From: Wenzhouxiangella sp. 15190
GTDB taxonomy: Bacteria; Pseudomonadota; Gammaproteobacteria; Xanthomonadales; Wenzhouxiangellaceae
Length of the DNA stretch: 64,000 nt
NCBI RefSeq assembly: GCF_003417465.1
Contig: NZ_QVMV01000012.1
Span: 12,501 to 76,500 of the forward strand
Direction: 5' to 3'
Shown here: positions 28,348 through 37,442 of the stretch, piece by piece
Layout: each line of letters opens with the position of its first letter
Numbering within the stretch: the stretch's first letter is position 1
Notes under the pieces: generated by a model
Seen by the model: only the letters and a program-made list of their open reading frames with translations
Told to the model about the DNA's origin: nothing
The model's database searches: none
Made by a program: the position numbers and the translations under genes

Positions 28348-29352
28348 ATGCCTATAAAGGTTGCCATCAACGGCTACGGCCGCATTGGCCGTAATGTGCT
28401 GCGCGCGCTCTACGAAGGTGCACGCAGCAATGAGATCCAGATCGTCGCCATCAACGACTTGGCCGACGCCGAAACCAACGCCCTGCTGACCCAGCGCGAC
28501 ACCGCGCACGGCAGGTTCCCGGGCGACGTCTCGGTCGATGGCGACCACATGATCGTCAACGGTGACAAGATCCGTGTGCTCGCCGAGCGCGACCCGGCCA
28601 AGCTGCCCTGGGGCGAGATGGGCGTCGACGTGGTGCTCGAGTGCACCGGGCTGTTCGCCAGCAAGGAAAAGGCCTCGGCCCACCTCACCGGCGGTGCCCG
28701 CAAGGTGCTGATCTCCGCCCCGGCCGGCAAGGACCTGCCCACCATCGTCTACGGCGTCAACCACGACATCCTGACGGCCGACGACGACATCGCCTCCAAC
28801 GCCTCGTGCACCACCAACTGCCTGGCCCCGCTGGTCAAGCCGATCCACGAAGCCGTGGGCATCGAACAGGGCCTGATGACCACGATCCATTCCTACACCA
28901 ACGACCAGGTGCTGACCGACGTCTATCACAAGGATCCGCGTCGCGCCCGCGCCGCCGCCATGAACCAGATCCCGACCAAGACCGGGGCCGCCGCAGCCGT
29001 TGGCCTGGTCATGCCCGAACTCGACGGCAAGCTCGACGGCTACTCCATCCGCGTGCCGACCATCAACGTCTCGGTCGTGGACCTGAGCTTCATCGCCAGC
29101 CGTGACACCTCGGCCGACGAGATCAACGACGCGGTCAAGAAGGCCAGTGATGGTGAGCTCAAGGGCATCCTCGGCTACAACACCGAGCCCCTGGTCTCGA
29201 GCGACTTCAACCACGACCCGCGCTCGTCCATCTTCGACGCCACGCTCACCAAGACCTCCGGCCGCCTGGTCAAGGTCTTCTCGTGGTACGACAACGAGTG
29301 GGGTTTCTCCAACCGCATGCTCGACACCGCGCTGGAACTGTCGAAGAAGTAA
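28348..29352 (+). CDS. gap: Type I glyceraldehyde-3-phosphate dehydrogenase
   Basis: This 334-residue NAD(P)-dependent tetramer interconverts glyceraldehyde-3-phosphate and 1,3-bisphosphoglycerate. The N-terminus is [20 protein letters not shown]. The catalytic cysteine is residue 154 in [26 protein letters not shown] and [11 protein letters not shown] are typical of bacterial GAPDHs. It could be Gap or the closely related erythrose-4-phosphate dehydrogenase Epd; linkage to pgk and tkt occurs with either. A strong terminator follows. Confidence 0.93.
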   Translation: MPIKVAINGYGRIGRNVLRALYEGARSNEIQIVAINDLADAETNALLTQRDTAHGRFPGDVSVDGDHMIVNGDKIRVLAERDPAKLPWGEMGVDVVLECTGLFASKEKASAHLTGGARKVLISAPAGKDLPTIVYGVNHDILTADDDIASNASCTTNCLAPLVKPIHEAVGIEQGLMTTIHSYTNDQVLTDVYHKDPRRARAAAMNQIPTKTGAAAAVGLVMPELDGKLDGYSIRVPTINVSVVDLSFIASRDTSADEINDAVKKASDGELKGILGYNTEPLVSSDFNHDPRSSIFDATLTKTSGRLVKVFSWYDNEWGFSNRMLDTALELSKK

Positions 29353-29364
29353 GCGACCAATGTC

Positions 29365-29386
29365 GTCCCGGCCCCCGAGCCGGGAC
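29365..29386. repeat. Short palindrome, GTCCCGG/CCGGGAC type
   Basis: A 7-bp inverted repeat with an 8-nt centre 13 bp after the gap stop, ahead of the terminator. It is the third member of the group at 3237 and 7370, with a diverged loop. Confidence 0.4.
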
Positions 29387-29397
29387 CTCCTAAAAGA

Positions 29398-29424
29398 GGC
29401 CCGGCAAACCGCCGGGCTTTTTTA
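29398..29424 (+). terminator. Intrinsic terminator after gap
   Basis: GGCCCGGC-AAACC-GCCGGGC with a run of seven T residues. The perfect 7-bp GC-rich stem is convincing. It separates gap from pgk, so pgk should have its own promoter in the 87 bp that follow. Confidence 0.88.
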
Positions 29425-29511
29425 TGGCCGCCAACCCTTGAGCAACACCCCACCCCTCTCTAAACTGGCGCCATAAACGAGCCCCCAACAAGCCAACCAG
29501 GAAACCGGAAA

Positions 29512-30672
29512 ATGAAAACCCTCGACCAGGTCGATATCCAGAACAAACGCGTTCTGATCCGCGCCGATCTCAATGTCCCGGTCCGCAACGGCCAGGTCAC
29601 CTCGGCCGCGCGGATCGAAGCGGTCCTGCCCACCATCCGACAGGCGGTCGACGCCGGTGCGGCCGTGATGGTCATGTCCCACCTCGGCCGCCCGGAAGAG
29701 GGCAGCTTCGACGAGGAATTCACCCTGGCCCCCGTGGCCGAAAGCTTAAGCGGGATGCTGGGCAAGAAAGTCGAACTCGAGCGCGACTGGGTCGACGGCG
29801 TGGACGTCGAGCCCGGCCAGGTCGTCCTGCTCGAGAATGTGCGCTTCCTGAAAGGCGAAAAGGCAAACGACGACGCGCTGGCGAAGAAAATGGCTGCCCT
29901 GGCCGACGTCCTGGTCTTCGAAGCCTTCGCCACCGCCCACCGCGCCCAGGCCTCCACCGAAGGCGTGATCCGGCACTCACAAGTAGCCTGCGCCGGCCCG
30001 CTCCTGGCGCGCGAAATCGAGTCCCTGGAAAAGGCTCTGGCCAGGCCCGAGCGGCCCATGGTCGCCATCGTCGGCGGCGCCAAGGTTTCCGGCAAGCTCC
30101 AGGTGCTCGAGGCCCTGATCGAAAAGGTCGACCAGCTCATCGTCGGCGGTGGCATCGCCAACACCTTCCTGGTCGCCGCCGGCTACGACGTGGGCGGCTC
30201 GCTCTACGAGAAGGAGCTGGTCGACACCGCGAAAGACCTGATCAAGCGCGCCGAGGAAAAGGGCGCGGCCATCCCGCTGCCCACTGACGTGCTCACCGCC
30301 GAGCGATTCCACGAAGATGCCCACGCCACGCTGAGGTCTGTCGGACGCGTGCGAAAGGACGAAATGATCCTCGACATTGGCCCCGAAACCGCCGGCAACC
30401 TCGCAGCCATCGTCCGCCAGGCCGGTACGGTCGTCTGGAACGGACCGGTGGGCGTGTTCGAGTTCGAGGCGTTCCATTCCGGCACGCAAGCGATTGCGCA
30501 TGCTGTGGCAGGGTGTAAGGGATTCACCCTGGCCGGCGGTGGCGACACCATCGCGGCAATTGAGAAGTTTCATGTGGCCGATCGGATTGACTACATCTCG
30601 ACGGCGGGCGGCGCCTTCCTCGAGTATGTCGAGGGGAAAGAATTGCCGGCCATCAAGGCACTCTCCCAATAG
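29512..30672 (+). CDS. pgk: Phosphoglycerate kinase
   Basis: This 386-residue monomer transfers the phosphoryl group from 1,3-bisphosphoglycerate to ADP. Diagnostic blocks are [10 protein letters not shown] at residues 15-24, the SHLGRPEE loop, [13 protein letters not shown], and the C-terminal ATP site ([13 protein letters not shown] and [12 protein letters not shown]). Length is typical of short bacterial PGKs. The loop usually read as (D)AFGTAHRA is [12 protein letters not shown] here, a tolerated variant. A hairpin with T-rich tail lies 18 bp after the stop. Confidence 0.97.
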   Translation: MKTLDQVDIQNKRVLIRADLNVPVRNGQVTSAARIEAVLPTIRQAVDAGAAVMVMSHLGRPEEGSFDEEFTLAPVAESLSGMLGKKVELERDWVDGVDVEPGQVVLLENVRFLKGEKANDDALAKKMAALADVLVFEAFATAHRAQASTEGVIRHSQVACAGPLLAREIESLEKALARPERPMVAIVGGAKVSGKLQVLEALIEKVDQLIVGGGIANTFLVAAGYDVGGSLYEKELVDTAKDLIKRAEEKGAAIPLPTDVLTAERFHEDAHATLRSVGRVRKDEMILDIGPETAGNLAAIVRQAGTVVWNGPVGVFEFEAFHSGTQAIAHAVAGCKGFTLAGGGDTIAAIEKFHVADRIDYISTAGGAFLEYVEGKELPAIKALSQ

Positions 30673-30690
30673 GCCGCTACAGGTCGAGCC

Positions 30691-30718
30691 GACTCGCCCT
30701 GATGGCGAGTCTTTCTTT
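30691..30718 (+). terminator. Intrinsic terminator after pgk
   Basis: GACTCGCC-CTGAT-GGCGAGTC, a perfect 8-bp stem followed by TTTCTTT, 18 bp after the pgk stop codon. Confidence 0.85.
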
Positions 30719-30736
30719 GTAAGAGGAACTCAACAC

Positions 30737-31069
30737 ATGTACAGATGCCTGGCAGTCATTCTGATCGCTACACTAACGGCGTGTGGAGGGACGCAAGTAC
30801 GCCCCTATGGCGAGCACTATTCGCCAACGCTGCCTGGCGAGGTAGAGGTGTTCTACTCATTCCCTCACGAGGAACACAACAAGATCGGCGCGGTGGACGT
30901 CAAGCGTTACAAGCCGGGCTTTTCGAAGCCCACTGTCTATGATGCCGTGGAGAAACTGCAGGAGGCCGGTGCTGAGCTGGGTGCTCACGCTGTCGTGGTC
31001 GTCGACTCTCAGAACATAGACGACCGGGTCATACGAGTAACCGCGGAAGCCATCCGCTGGCCCGATTAG
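30737..31069 (+). CDS. Small putative lipoprotein
   Basis: A 110-residue protein with a lipoprotein signal: MYRCLAVILIATLTAC, lipobox LTAC, cysteine 16. The mature part is a small alpha/beta domain with EEHNKIGAVDVKRYKPGFS and LGAHAVVVVDSQ, similar in look to small uncharacterised lipoproteins (DUF4156-like). That family link is tentative. GTAAGAGG before the start may be the ribosome-binding site. The following 300 bp hold no gene. Confidence 0.7.
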   Translation: MYRCLAVILIATLTACGGTQVRPYGEHYSPTLPGEVEVFYSFPHEEHNKIGAVDVKRYKPGFSKPTVYDAVEKLQEAGAELGAHAVVVVDSQNIDDRVIRVTAEAIRWPD

Positions 31070-31370
31070 ACCTGACGAGCGGCGGTCTACCCTACCCGAC
31101 CGGAGATTTGACCGCCAAGCCAATCGCCGGGTAGTAGCGGTTTTCGGTTTCCTGAACGCGTTGCATTCATTCACGCGGGCGGCTTGCGATGCTCCCGAGT
31201 CCTTCGGGCGGTGTTGGAGAAATCAGAGAAATCAGGACACTCACGATTATCTCGGCCTATTGACTAAAGATCGTGGGTCTCCCGATTCCTGTGTATGTGG
31301 ACGCCTCCCGTTTGTTCGCGCTTGAAGTCGCGGACTGGTACCGTCATAGCCGATCACAAAAGGAGGAAAC
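31070..31370. other. 300-bp intergenic region with an imperfect inverted repeat
   Basis: No coding sequence is seen. 31228-31247 (GAAATCAGGACACTCACGAT) pairs imperfectly with 31270-31289 (ATCGTGGGTCTCCCGATTCC) across a 22-nt loop. A strong AAAAGGAGG ribosome-binding site lies at the right edge, before the next ATG. Confidence 0.5.
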
Positions 31371-32246
31371 ATGAGACGACTGACTGGAATCCTGGCAATC
31401 ATCCTGTTGCCCGTTCTGGCCGTGGCAGCCTCGCAAGAGGAAGCTCCTCTGAAGCAGGACGGCGAGTACCTGCCGCCCGCCCATTTCCTGAACCCGGACG
31501 GAGAAGCCGGTACGGAAGTGCTGCTTGTCGGCACCTGGCACTTTGCCTATCCCGGGCTGGACGCCCACGTCGCCGAAGAAGACAAGCGCGTGGATGTGCT
31601 CTCCGACCTGCGCCAGGCTGAAATGGTGAAGCTGCTCGACTACCTGGCCCGCTTTGAGCCGGACGCGATCGCCCTGGAGTGCGATAAGGACTCGGATTTT
31701 GCCGAATCCTATCGGCAGTTTCGCTCAGGCGAACTGGAGGATAAGCGTGACGAACGCTACCAGATCGGTTTTCGCCTGGCCAGGCGCATGGGGCTGGACG
31801 AGATCCACTGCGTCGATGCCGAATCATTTGCCACCGATCACATGGACAAGCTCAAGGCGATGGAGGCCGTCCCGGAGGCGTACGATTTTAAGTCCGACGA
31901 CGAGATGAGCCGACGTTACAAGCGTTGGTACGACTACAAGGACCGGGTCGCAAAGGACGCTACGCTACTGGAAGGGTTGCTTTACACGAACCGGGAAGAT
32001 GTCCTCGACAGGGGTTACGGTGCCTACCTGGTGGGCGACTTCAAGCTGGGTGACCATGGCGGCGCCGATGCGCTGGCACTCCACTGGTACAACCGCAATC
32101 TGCGCATCTTCCGCAACATCCAGCAACTCGACAAACAGGGGTATGAACGCATCCTCACGCTGTTTGGATCCGGTCATGTTCAAATCCTCAAGCGGCTCGT
32201 CGACAGCTCGCCGGAGTTCGAGCGTGTGCCGTTCGGTAACCTATAA
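31371..32246 (+). CDS. DUF5694 secreted protein (TraB/ChaN-like fold)
   Basis: A 291-residue protein with signal peptide MRRLTGILAIILLPVLAVAA. The conserved motif LVGTWHFAYPGLDAH (about residues 52-66) is the hallmark I associate with DUF5694, remotely related to the TraB/GumN/ChaN group of putative hydrolases or heme-binding proteins. The C-terminal FGSGHVQILKRL completes the pattern. The strong ribosome-binding site AAAGGAGGAAAC precedes the ATG. The role is unknown and no partner gene is obvious. Confidence 0.82.
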   Translation: MRRLTGILAIILLPVLAVAASQEEAPLKQDGEYLPPAHFLNPDGEAGTEVLLVGTWHFAYPGLDAHVAEEDKRVDVLSDLRQAEMVKLLDYLARFEPDAIALECDKDSDFAESYRQFRSGELEDKRDERYQIGFRLARRMGLDEIHCVDAESFATDHMDKLKAMEAVPEAYDFKSDDEMSRRYKRWYDYKDRVAKDATLLEGLLYTNREDVLDRGYGAYLVGDFKLGDHGGADALALHWYNRNLRIFRNIQQLDKQGYERILTLFGSGHVQILKRLVDSSPEFERVPFGNL

Positions 32247-32348
32247 TCGAGGACGTGCCACACCCACTCGGTGTATTCGACCTCTGTCCGGGCCGCGCGA
32301 AATTGGGGAACCACGATTTGTCTTTGTCTGGGTGCGCCCAGCCCGTCG

Positions 32349-32990
32349 TCAGGCCATCGGTGCGTTCGAGTAGTAGTGCCAGACGAAGATCGCCACCGCG
32401 CCGCGGTAGGGTCGCCAGGGTTTGGCGACGGCGTCGGTTCTCTTGCGGTCCGGCCGCTTGCGCATGTTCTTGATCCGGTGCAAACCGGCCTGAATGGCGA
32501 GGTCGTCGGCGGGCCAGACGTCGGGCCGGCCCAGTGAGAACAGCAGGAACATTTCCGCGCTCCAGCGCCCGAAGCCCTTCAGTCGGGTGATCTGCTCCAT
32601 CACGGCGTCGTCCGGAAGCTGCGCGAGGGCCGCCGGCACCAGCGAGCCCTCCTGGACGGCCTGCGACAAACCCTTTGCATAGCCGATTTTCTGCCGCGAC
32701 AGGCCGAGCGCGCGCAGGTCGTCGTCGCTCATGGCCAGCACCCGCTCCGGCCGGAAGTCGCCTTCCAGTGCGGCTTCGACCCGACCAAAGATGGTGGTGG
32801 CCGCTTTTGTCGACAGCTGCTGGCCGACGATGATTCTCAAAAAGTGCTCGAAGCTGGGCTCGCCCATGCGGCGCTCGGCGGGATAACCCACTTTCTCCAG
32901 CGCCGCGGCAATATGCTTGTCTCGCCGGGCGATTTCGTCCAGCGCGCTTTCGAGATGGCTAGCGGTTAACTGAAATTCCAATTCAAGCAC
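32349..32990 (-). CDS. DNA-3-methyladenine glycosylase II (AlkA-like, HhH-GPD)
   Basis: A 213-residue base-excision repair enzyme that removes alkylated bases from DNA. The helix-hairpin-helix (LKGFGRWSAEMFLLFSLG) is followed by WPADDLAIQAGLHRI with the catalytic aspartate (DDLA). The IVGQQLSTKAATTIFGR segment is typical. It lacks the extra N-terminal AlkA domain, so it belongs to the short, yeast MAG-like branch. It starts with GTG. No Ada or AlkB gene is adjacent. Confidence 0.88.
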   Translation of the reverse strand: MLELEFQLTASHLESALDEIARRDKHIAAALEKVGYPAERRMGEPSFEHFLRIIVGQQLSTKAATTIFGRVEAALEGDFRPERVLAMSDDDLRALGLSRQKIGYAKGLSQAVQEGSLVPAALAQLPDDAVMEQITRLKGFGRWSAEMFLLFSLGRPDVWPADDLAIQAGLHRIKNMRKRPDRKRTDAVAKPWRPYRGAVAIFVWHYYSNAPMA

Positions 32991-33091
32991 TCATTATTAG
33001 GTGCCACACCCATGATTCTATCCTCGAGGGCGACAGCGGAGGTCTGGGGCGCGCTATGCTGAAAGCTGAACCAGCAGCAGGAGATTCGGGA

Positions 33092-33628
33092 ATGTCGCCG
33101 TGGGCTTCATCATTGTTGCGGATTGCGCTGGTCGCCGCCTTGCTTTCAGGCTGCGCCGGTGGCGCACCTGAACAGCCCCGGGAAACCGTTCCGGAGCTAC
33201 CGGAAGACGAGCCTGCGGAGCCGGTGTCGACCACCACCTCCGGGCAGGACCGCGAGGGAGAACCACCGCAGTTCGACAGCGTGGCGGACAAAGTCGACTA
33301 TTACATCAGCCGATTGTCGGATCGCGATTTCGTCGACACCTACGGCGGGGAGGAGCATCCGCGGCCCTGGTACATCGCGGCGGAACGGTTGGGGCAGATC
33401 GGTGAGCCGGCCATTCCCGCGCTGGCCTCACGGCTCGACACCTCGGATGAATACGAACTGATGCTGGTGCTCTATGCACTTATGCTGGCCTCGCAGGACC
33501 CGGCGCTGATGGACGCCACCGGCGGCGATTACGTCAAGCTGGGCACCGTGCTCGATCCGCGCTACAACGACGAGAACCGCGCCATTGCCCTTGATTGGTG
33601 GCAGCGTCACCGCTGGCGTTGGCAATAG
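33092..33628 (+). CDS. Putative lipoprotein, HEAT-like helical C-terminus
   Basis: A roughly 178-residue protein: lipoprotein signal with lipobox LLSGC, then a Pro/Glu-rich linker (about residues 25-60) and a compact helical domain containing AAERLGQIGEPAIPALASRLDTSDEYE, which reads like one HEAT repeat. It is likely exposed in the periplasm on a flexible tether. A CAGGAGA ribosome-binding site precedes the chosen ATG; an earlier in-frame ATG gives no signal peptide. Not assigned to a family. Confidence 0.72.
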   Translation: MSPWASSLLRIALVAALLSGCAGGAPEQPRETVPELPEDEPAEPVSTTTSGQDREGEPPQFDSVADKVDYYISRLSDRDFVDTYGGEEHPRPWYIAAERLGQIGEPAIPALASRLDTSDEYELMLVLYALMLASQDPALMDATGGDYVKLGTVLDPRYNDENRAIALDWWQRHRWRWQ

Positions 33629-33707
33629 TCCAGAAAAAGGGGGGAGAACCAGGGCAGCCTGGATGCTGGCCGCCGCAAATGATGACGTGTAGGCGTTCGC
33701 TGAGCAG

Positions 33708-34259
33708 TCAGCGGACAGTCCCGCCGTTCGCGAGCCGTTCCATTACCGTGTCGGCGAAGCGGTCGACGCGCTCCCAGTCGGTGTAGTCGACCACGGTCGA
33801 CGGATCGGTCGGTCCGCCGGTCATTTTCATGATCAGGCGGATCATGAATCGGTCGAAGAATTTATAGCGGGGGTAATCGAGCTTGCCGGCGAAGATCTCG
33901 ATCGGGGCGGGCTCAAAGGTCAGGGATTCGAGAAACTTGCGCACGTATTGGTTGCCTTCCACCGTGCGTTTTTCGGGTTTTCGAGCCACCAGGTTGACCG
34001 AAAAGAAGGCGACCGGACAATCTCCGAATCGATCGGCATTGCCATTGAGGAACTCGCGCATCGACGGATCGTGCTTGCCATAGCGAATGCTGGCGCCGGC
34101 GATAACGGCATCGTGGGTGGACGGGTCGAACGACCCGGCGTCGCTCACGGCTTGGAGGGTCACCCCGTGACCGGCCGCACGTATGCGCTCGCTCATGCGC
34201 TCGCAGATGAGGCGGGTGTGGCCATCGGTGGTGGCGTAGACAATCAGGATCGTGCTCAT
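33708..34259 (-). CDS. hemG: Menaquinone-dependent protoporphyrinogen IX dehydrogenase
   Basis: This 183-residue flavodoxin-like protein oxidises protoporphyrinogen IX to protoporphyrin IX, passing electrons to quinones. The FMN loop is IVYATTDGHTRLICE. The E. coli HemG signature ASIRYGKH, FFSVNLVARKPEKRT and PRYKFFDRFMIRLIMKMTGGPTD is present almost word for word. It acts on the inner face of the membrane. Length matches E. coli HemG (181). hemE is in the 10 kb operon; a monohaem cytochrome-like gene lies directly upstream. Confidence 0.95.
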   Translation of the reverse strand: MSTILIVYATTDGHTRLICERMSERIRAAGHGVTLQAVSDAGSFDPSTHDAVIAGASIRYGKHDPSMREFLNGNADRFGDCPVAFFSVNLVARKPEKRTVEGNQYVRKFLESLTFEPAPIEIFAGKLDYPRYKFFDRFMIRLIMKMTGGPTDPSTVVDYTDWERVDRFADTVMERLANGGTVR

Positions 34260-34325
34260 CGCTCATTCCTTGGGCTCTTGAAACTCAGAAAGATCGTGGA
34301 CGCCCTGATTGTCCCCCAAACCCGA

Positions 34326-34796
34326 TCAGTTATTGCCGGCGTTTACATCGGGAAAGCGGTTGGAAACGTATTTACTGTGACATTCGACACAATTGCGCGT
34401 CATGGTGCTGAAGAGATCTTGCTGTTCCTGCGTGTCTTTATTTCGACCGGCCTCTGCGAGCGATGCAGCAAGCTGGTGGAACTCTTTATCCAGCTTGATA
34501 AAGCCTTCTGGCACCGCCGACATTAGGTCTTCGCGATCCTGTTTGGTCAGCGATTGTTGCAATATGAAGCTGTCATGAATTTGCTGGGCGTTTTCGGCAA
34601 CAGCCGCATGTTGCCCCATGACCATGGCGGAATGAATGGATGTCATGGCGCCCTGCACAGCCCTCATCTCCTCCTGAAGCAGTTGGCGCAGTTTATCCGT
34701 GAGCTTCGGGGTGACGGGTTCTCCCGCCATCGAACCGGTTGACACCGCCAGGCTTAGTAACAAGGCTCCCAGAAATTTTCCGGTGATCGCTTTCAT
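34326..34796 (-). CDS. Periplasmic monohaem c-type cytochrome-like protein
   Basis: A 156-residue exported protein (signal peptide MKAITGKFLGALLLSLAVSTGSMA) that is mostly helical and carries a single haem-binding CXXCH motif, CVECH at residues 136-140. This C-terminal position is the one used in cytochrome c' (four-helix bundle), so a cytochrome-c'-like fold is likely. An electron-transfer or gas-binding role is inferred. The gene is co-directional with hemG, 66 bp upstream of it. Confidence 0.75.
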   Translation of the reverse strand: MKAITGKFLGALLLSLAVSTGSMAGEPVTPKLTDKLRQLLQEEMRAVQGAMTSIHSAMVMGQHAAVAENAQQIHDSFILQQSLTKQDREDLMSAVPEGFIKLDKEFHQLAASLAEAGRNKDTQEQQDLFSTMTRNCVECHSKYVSNRFPDVNAGNN

Positions 34797-35010
34797 TCTA
34801 ATTGCCTCATTTCATGTGCATGTTTGCATATTAGCATTGCCGCGACTTCACGTCAGGGACAAGTGTTCTCACCATCTTGCGCTGAAGAAGCTGGTCTTGG
34901 AAGTCGGGGAAAAGGGCGCCTATACTTCGAGTGCTCGGTGCCGTTCTCCCTGTATGCGCTGTCGCCGAGTGAACTCGACCCTGAATCCAGGAATAGCCAA
35001 GGAGACCCAG

Positions 35011-35967
35011 ATGTCGAACGATGCCCGCCCGCAAGTTCTGATTCTCGGGCGAGGGGCCATGGGCAGCATGTTCGAGGCCCTGCTGCAGAAGACTGCCCAC
35101 GTGACCACCTGGGATCGAGACCTGGAGACCGGCCGCGAAACCGGCCCGCTGGAAACGTTGGCGGCCGACAGTGATGCGGTGATCCTGGCGGTGCCCGCCA
35201 CGCCCCACGACGAACTGGCCGGGCGACTGACCGCTTGCGTGGGCGCCGAGACGTTGTGCCTGACCATCGCCAAGGGGCTGGATGAGGATGGCCGCACCCC
35301 GGCCGATATCTTCGCCCGCCATTTCGGCGACACGCCGGACCCCGGGCCCGCCTGGGCGGTGATCTACGGGCCGATGATTGCCGACGATCTCGACCGCGGG
35401 CGAGCCGGTTTCGCGCTGGTTGCGGCCAACCGGGCGGCGATTGCAGAGCGCGCAAGGGACTTGGTCGGCGGCGGTCCGCTTTACCTCAGGCCGCACGACG
35501 ACCCGCACGGCGCGGCCTGGGCGGCGATCCTGAAGAATATCTATGTGCCGCTGGTCGGCATGGCCGATGAACTGGATCTGGGAGACAACATGCGTGGCTT
35601 CCTGATCGCCGAGGCGCTGGGCGAACTGGCGGCCATCGTCGAGCACCTGGGCGGCCATCCGGGCACCGCCTACGGCCTGGCCGGGCTGGGGGACCTGGTG
35701 ACCACCGCGACCAGCGCGGACTCGCATCATCGGGGTATCGGGCAGGCGATTGCTCGTGACGAACTCGAATCCGAGGTCGACACCGACGGTAACGTGCGCA
35801 GTGAAGGCGTTCATGCCATTACACAGATCCGCCGCCACGGCCTGGTCGAGATTGCCGACTATCCCCTGCTGCAATTCGTGGCGGAGCTGCTGGAGACACC
35901 GACCGATGCCGAACGACGCCTCGACGGCTGGATTCGGCGTCGCTTCGCGGGCATGACGGCGTCATGA
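35011..35967 (+). CDS. gpsA: NAD(P)H-dependent glycerol-3-phosphate dehydrogenase (GpsA-like)
   Basis: A 318-residue protein that should interconvert dihydroxyacetone phosphate and sn-glycerol-3-phosphate, feeding phospholipid synthesis. The nucleotide motif is ILGRGAMGSMF; a later KNIYVPLVGMAD and GLAGLGDLVTT match the family catalytic lysine and C-terminal domain. It is more divergent than the usual GpsA in the N-terminal half, so the substrate is not certain. An AAGGAGA ribosome-binding site precedes the ATG. The stop overlaps the next gene start by 4 bp. Confidence 0.82.
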   Translation: MSNDARPQVLILGRGAMGSMFEALLQKTAHVTTWDRDLETGRETGPLETLAADSDAVILAVPATPHDELAGRLTACVGAETLCLTIAKGLDEDGRTPADIFARHFGDTPDPGPAWAVIYGPMIADDLDRGRAGFALVAANRAAIAERARDLVGGGPLYLRPHDDPHGAAWAAILKNIYVPLVGMADELDLGDNMRGFLIAEALGELAAIVEHLGGHPGTAYGLAGLGDLVTTATSADSHHRGIGQAIARDELESEVDTDGNVRSEGVHAITQIRRHGLVEIADYPLLQFVAELLETPTDAERRLDGWIRRRFAGMTAS

Positions 35968-36713
35968 ACCGGCCCGGGGCGGCCGGCTGGCTGATCGCCC
36001 ATCGCGGCTATCCGCACGCGTACCCCGAAAATTCGCTCGCCGGCGTCGAAGCCGCACTGGCCGCCGGCGCGCGCTTGGTGGAATTCGACATTCAGTTGAC
36101 CCGCGACGGCGTGCCGGTGGTGATCCACGACGAGTCGCTGAGCCGCGTCGGCGACAGCGACGAAGAGATCGCCACGCTGGACTGGGAAACGGCGTCGCAG
36201 CGCAGCATTGGCGAAGCCGGCCGGTTCGACTCCGAATTCGCGCAGCAACATGTTCCGCGTCTGGCGGACATGCTCGCCCTGGTGGATCGCTATCCGGCCG
36301 TGACCGCCTTCGTCGAGATCAAGCGGCAGAGCCTGAAGCGGTTCGGCCGGGCCCCGGTGGTCGAGGCGGTATGCCGCGTGCTGCGGCAGGCTTCCAGCCG
36401 TTGTGTGCCGATCTCCTTCGATGCCGCCGCGCTGGCCAGGGCGCGCGAATACGGCGCCGAAGCCATCGGCCTGGTCATCAAGCCCTGGAACGACGAATCC
36501 AGGCGCGCGGCCGAGCGCCTGGCGCCCGACTACCTGTTCATCCAGGCCGGGCGCGTTCCGAAAGGAAGCCGGTCGCTGTGGCCGGGCGAGTGGCAATGGG
36601 CGGTGTACGTCGTGGACGACCCCGATTCGGCCCGCATGCTTCGCCGTCGCGGCGCCGACTTGATCGAGACCGACCGGTTTCCGCCGATGCTCGAGGCGTT
36701 GAGCGCGTCGTAA
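35964..36713 (+). CDS. Glycerophosphodiester phosphodiesterase (UgpQ-like)
   Basis: A 249-residue cytosolic TIM-barrel enzyme that cleaves glycerophosphodiesters to sn-glycerol-3-phosphate and an alcohol. The catalytic motif IAHRGYPHAYPENSL at residues 11-25 and the metal ligands FDIQLTRDGVPVVIHD follow the GDPD signature; AFVEIK is next. No signal peptide, so cytosolic. The ATGA overlap with the GpsA-like gene suggests that the product of one enzyme (G3P) is the substrate of the other. Confidence 0.92.
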   Translation: MNRPGAAGWLIAHRGYPHAYPENSLAGVEAALAAGARLVEFDIQLTRDGVPVVIHDESLSRVGDSDEEIATLDWETASQRSIGEAGRFDSEFAQQHVPRLADMLALVDRYPAVTAFVEIKRQSLKRFGRAPVVEAVCRVLRQASSRCVPISFDAAALARAREYGAEAIGLVIKPWNDESRRAAERLAPDYLFIQAGRVPKGSRSLWPGEWQWAVYVVDDPDSARMLRRRGADLIETDRFPPMLEALSAS

Positions 36714-36831
36714 GCCGGCAAGCGCGCAGGGCCATGACCCTTGCTCCGTTGTCCCTGCTGACCGACGCGGGGGCAGAATTCACGGGTAACGCCACGCTTT
36801 CACACGGTCTGCGTTACACTTTAGAGCAATC

Positions 36832-36837
36832 TAATAT
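36832..36837 (+). promoter_or_regulatory. Predicted -10 box of the DUF302 gene
   Basis: TAATAT, 15 nt before the ATG. A GAGGTG ribosome-binding site lies between. The -35 is not convincing. Confidence 0.35.
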
Positions 36838-36852
36838 ATATGAGGTGCACCA

Positions 36853-37239
36853 ATGAGCTACGAAATCAACAAGACGCTGGAAACGACGCCGACCCAGGCG
36901 CGTGAACGTGCCATGGAAGCCCTGTCCGCCGAGGGCTTCGGTGTGCTGACCGAGATCGACGTTCAGGCGACCATGAAGAAGAAGCTCGATCGCGACATGC
37001 GCTACTACACGATTCTGGGCGCGTGCAATCCCGAGATGGCCTGGGAAGCGCTGGATCGGGAACCGAAGATCGGAACGATGCTGCCGTGCAACGTCATCGT
37101 GCGCGAACTCGAAGACGGCAAAGTTGAAGTGTCCGCGGTGGATCCGCAAGCTTCCATGCAGGCGGTGGAAAACCCGGACCTCGCCGAAATTGCCGGCGAA
37201 GTCAGAGCTGGGCTGCAGCGAGTCATCGACGCGCTCTGA
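36853..37239 (+). CDS. DUF302 domain protein
   Basis: A 128-residue single-domain cytosolic protein of the DUF302 family. Visible pattern: an N-terminal YEINKTLETTPTQARERAMEAL strand-helix, MEALSAEGFGVLTEIDVQATM, and IGTMLPCNVIVREL. The cysteine in LPCN is conserved in the family. Function is unproven. It stands alone between the G3P gene pair and the secreted Met-rich protein gene. A GAGGTG ribosome-binding site and TAATAT -10 box support the start. Confidence 0.85.
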   Translation: MSYEINKTLETTPTQARERAMEALSAEGFGVLTEIDVQATMKKKLDRDMRYYTILGACNPEMAWEALDREPKIGTMLPCNVIVRELEDGKVEVSAVDPQASMQAVENPDLAEIAGEVRAGLQRVIDAL

Positions 37240-37442
37240 GTCGTTATCGGGTCGGTTGCTGGCGCCATCGCACTGGCGCCGTACAACCGGCCAGAGCGCG
37301 TCAAGCGGAACTCCATGGCAATCCCCGGTGGAACTTGCGCTGGATCAACCGATCCGCTTACCCATTAGCGTACGTTGACGAGATCGCCCGAATCTGGTGA
37401 CGGGCGACGGAAAGTTCTCGCAAGCACTCATGGAGGCAGGTC

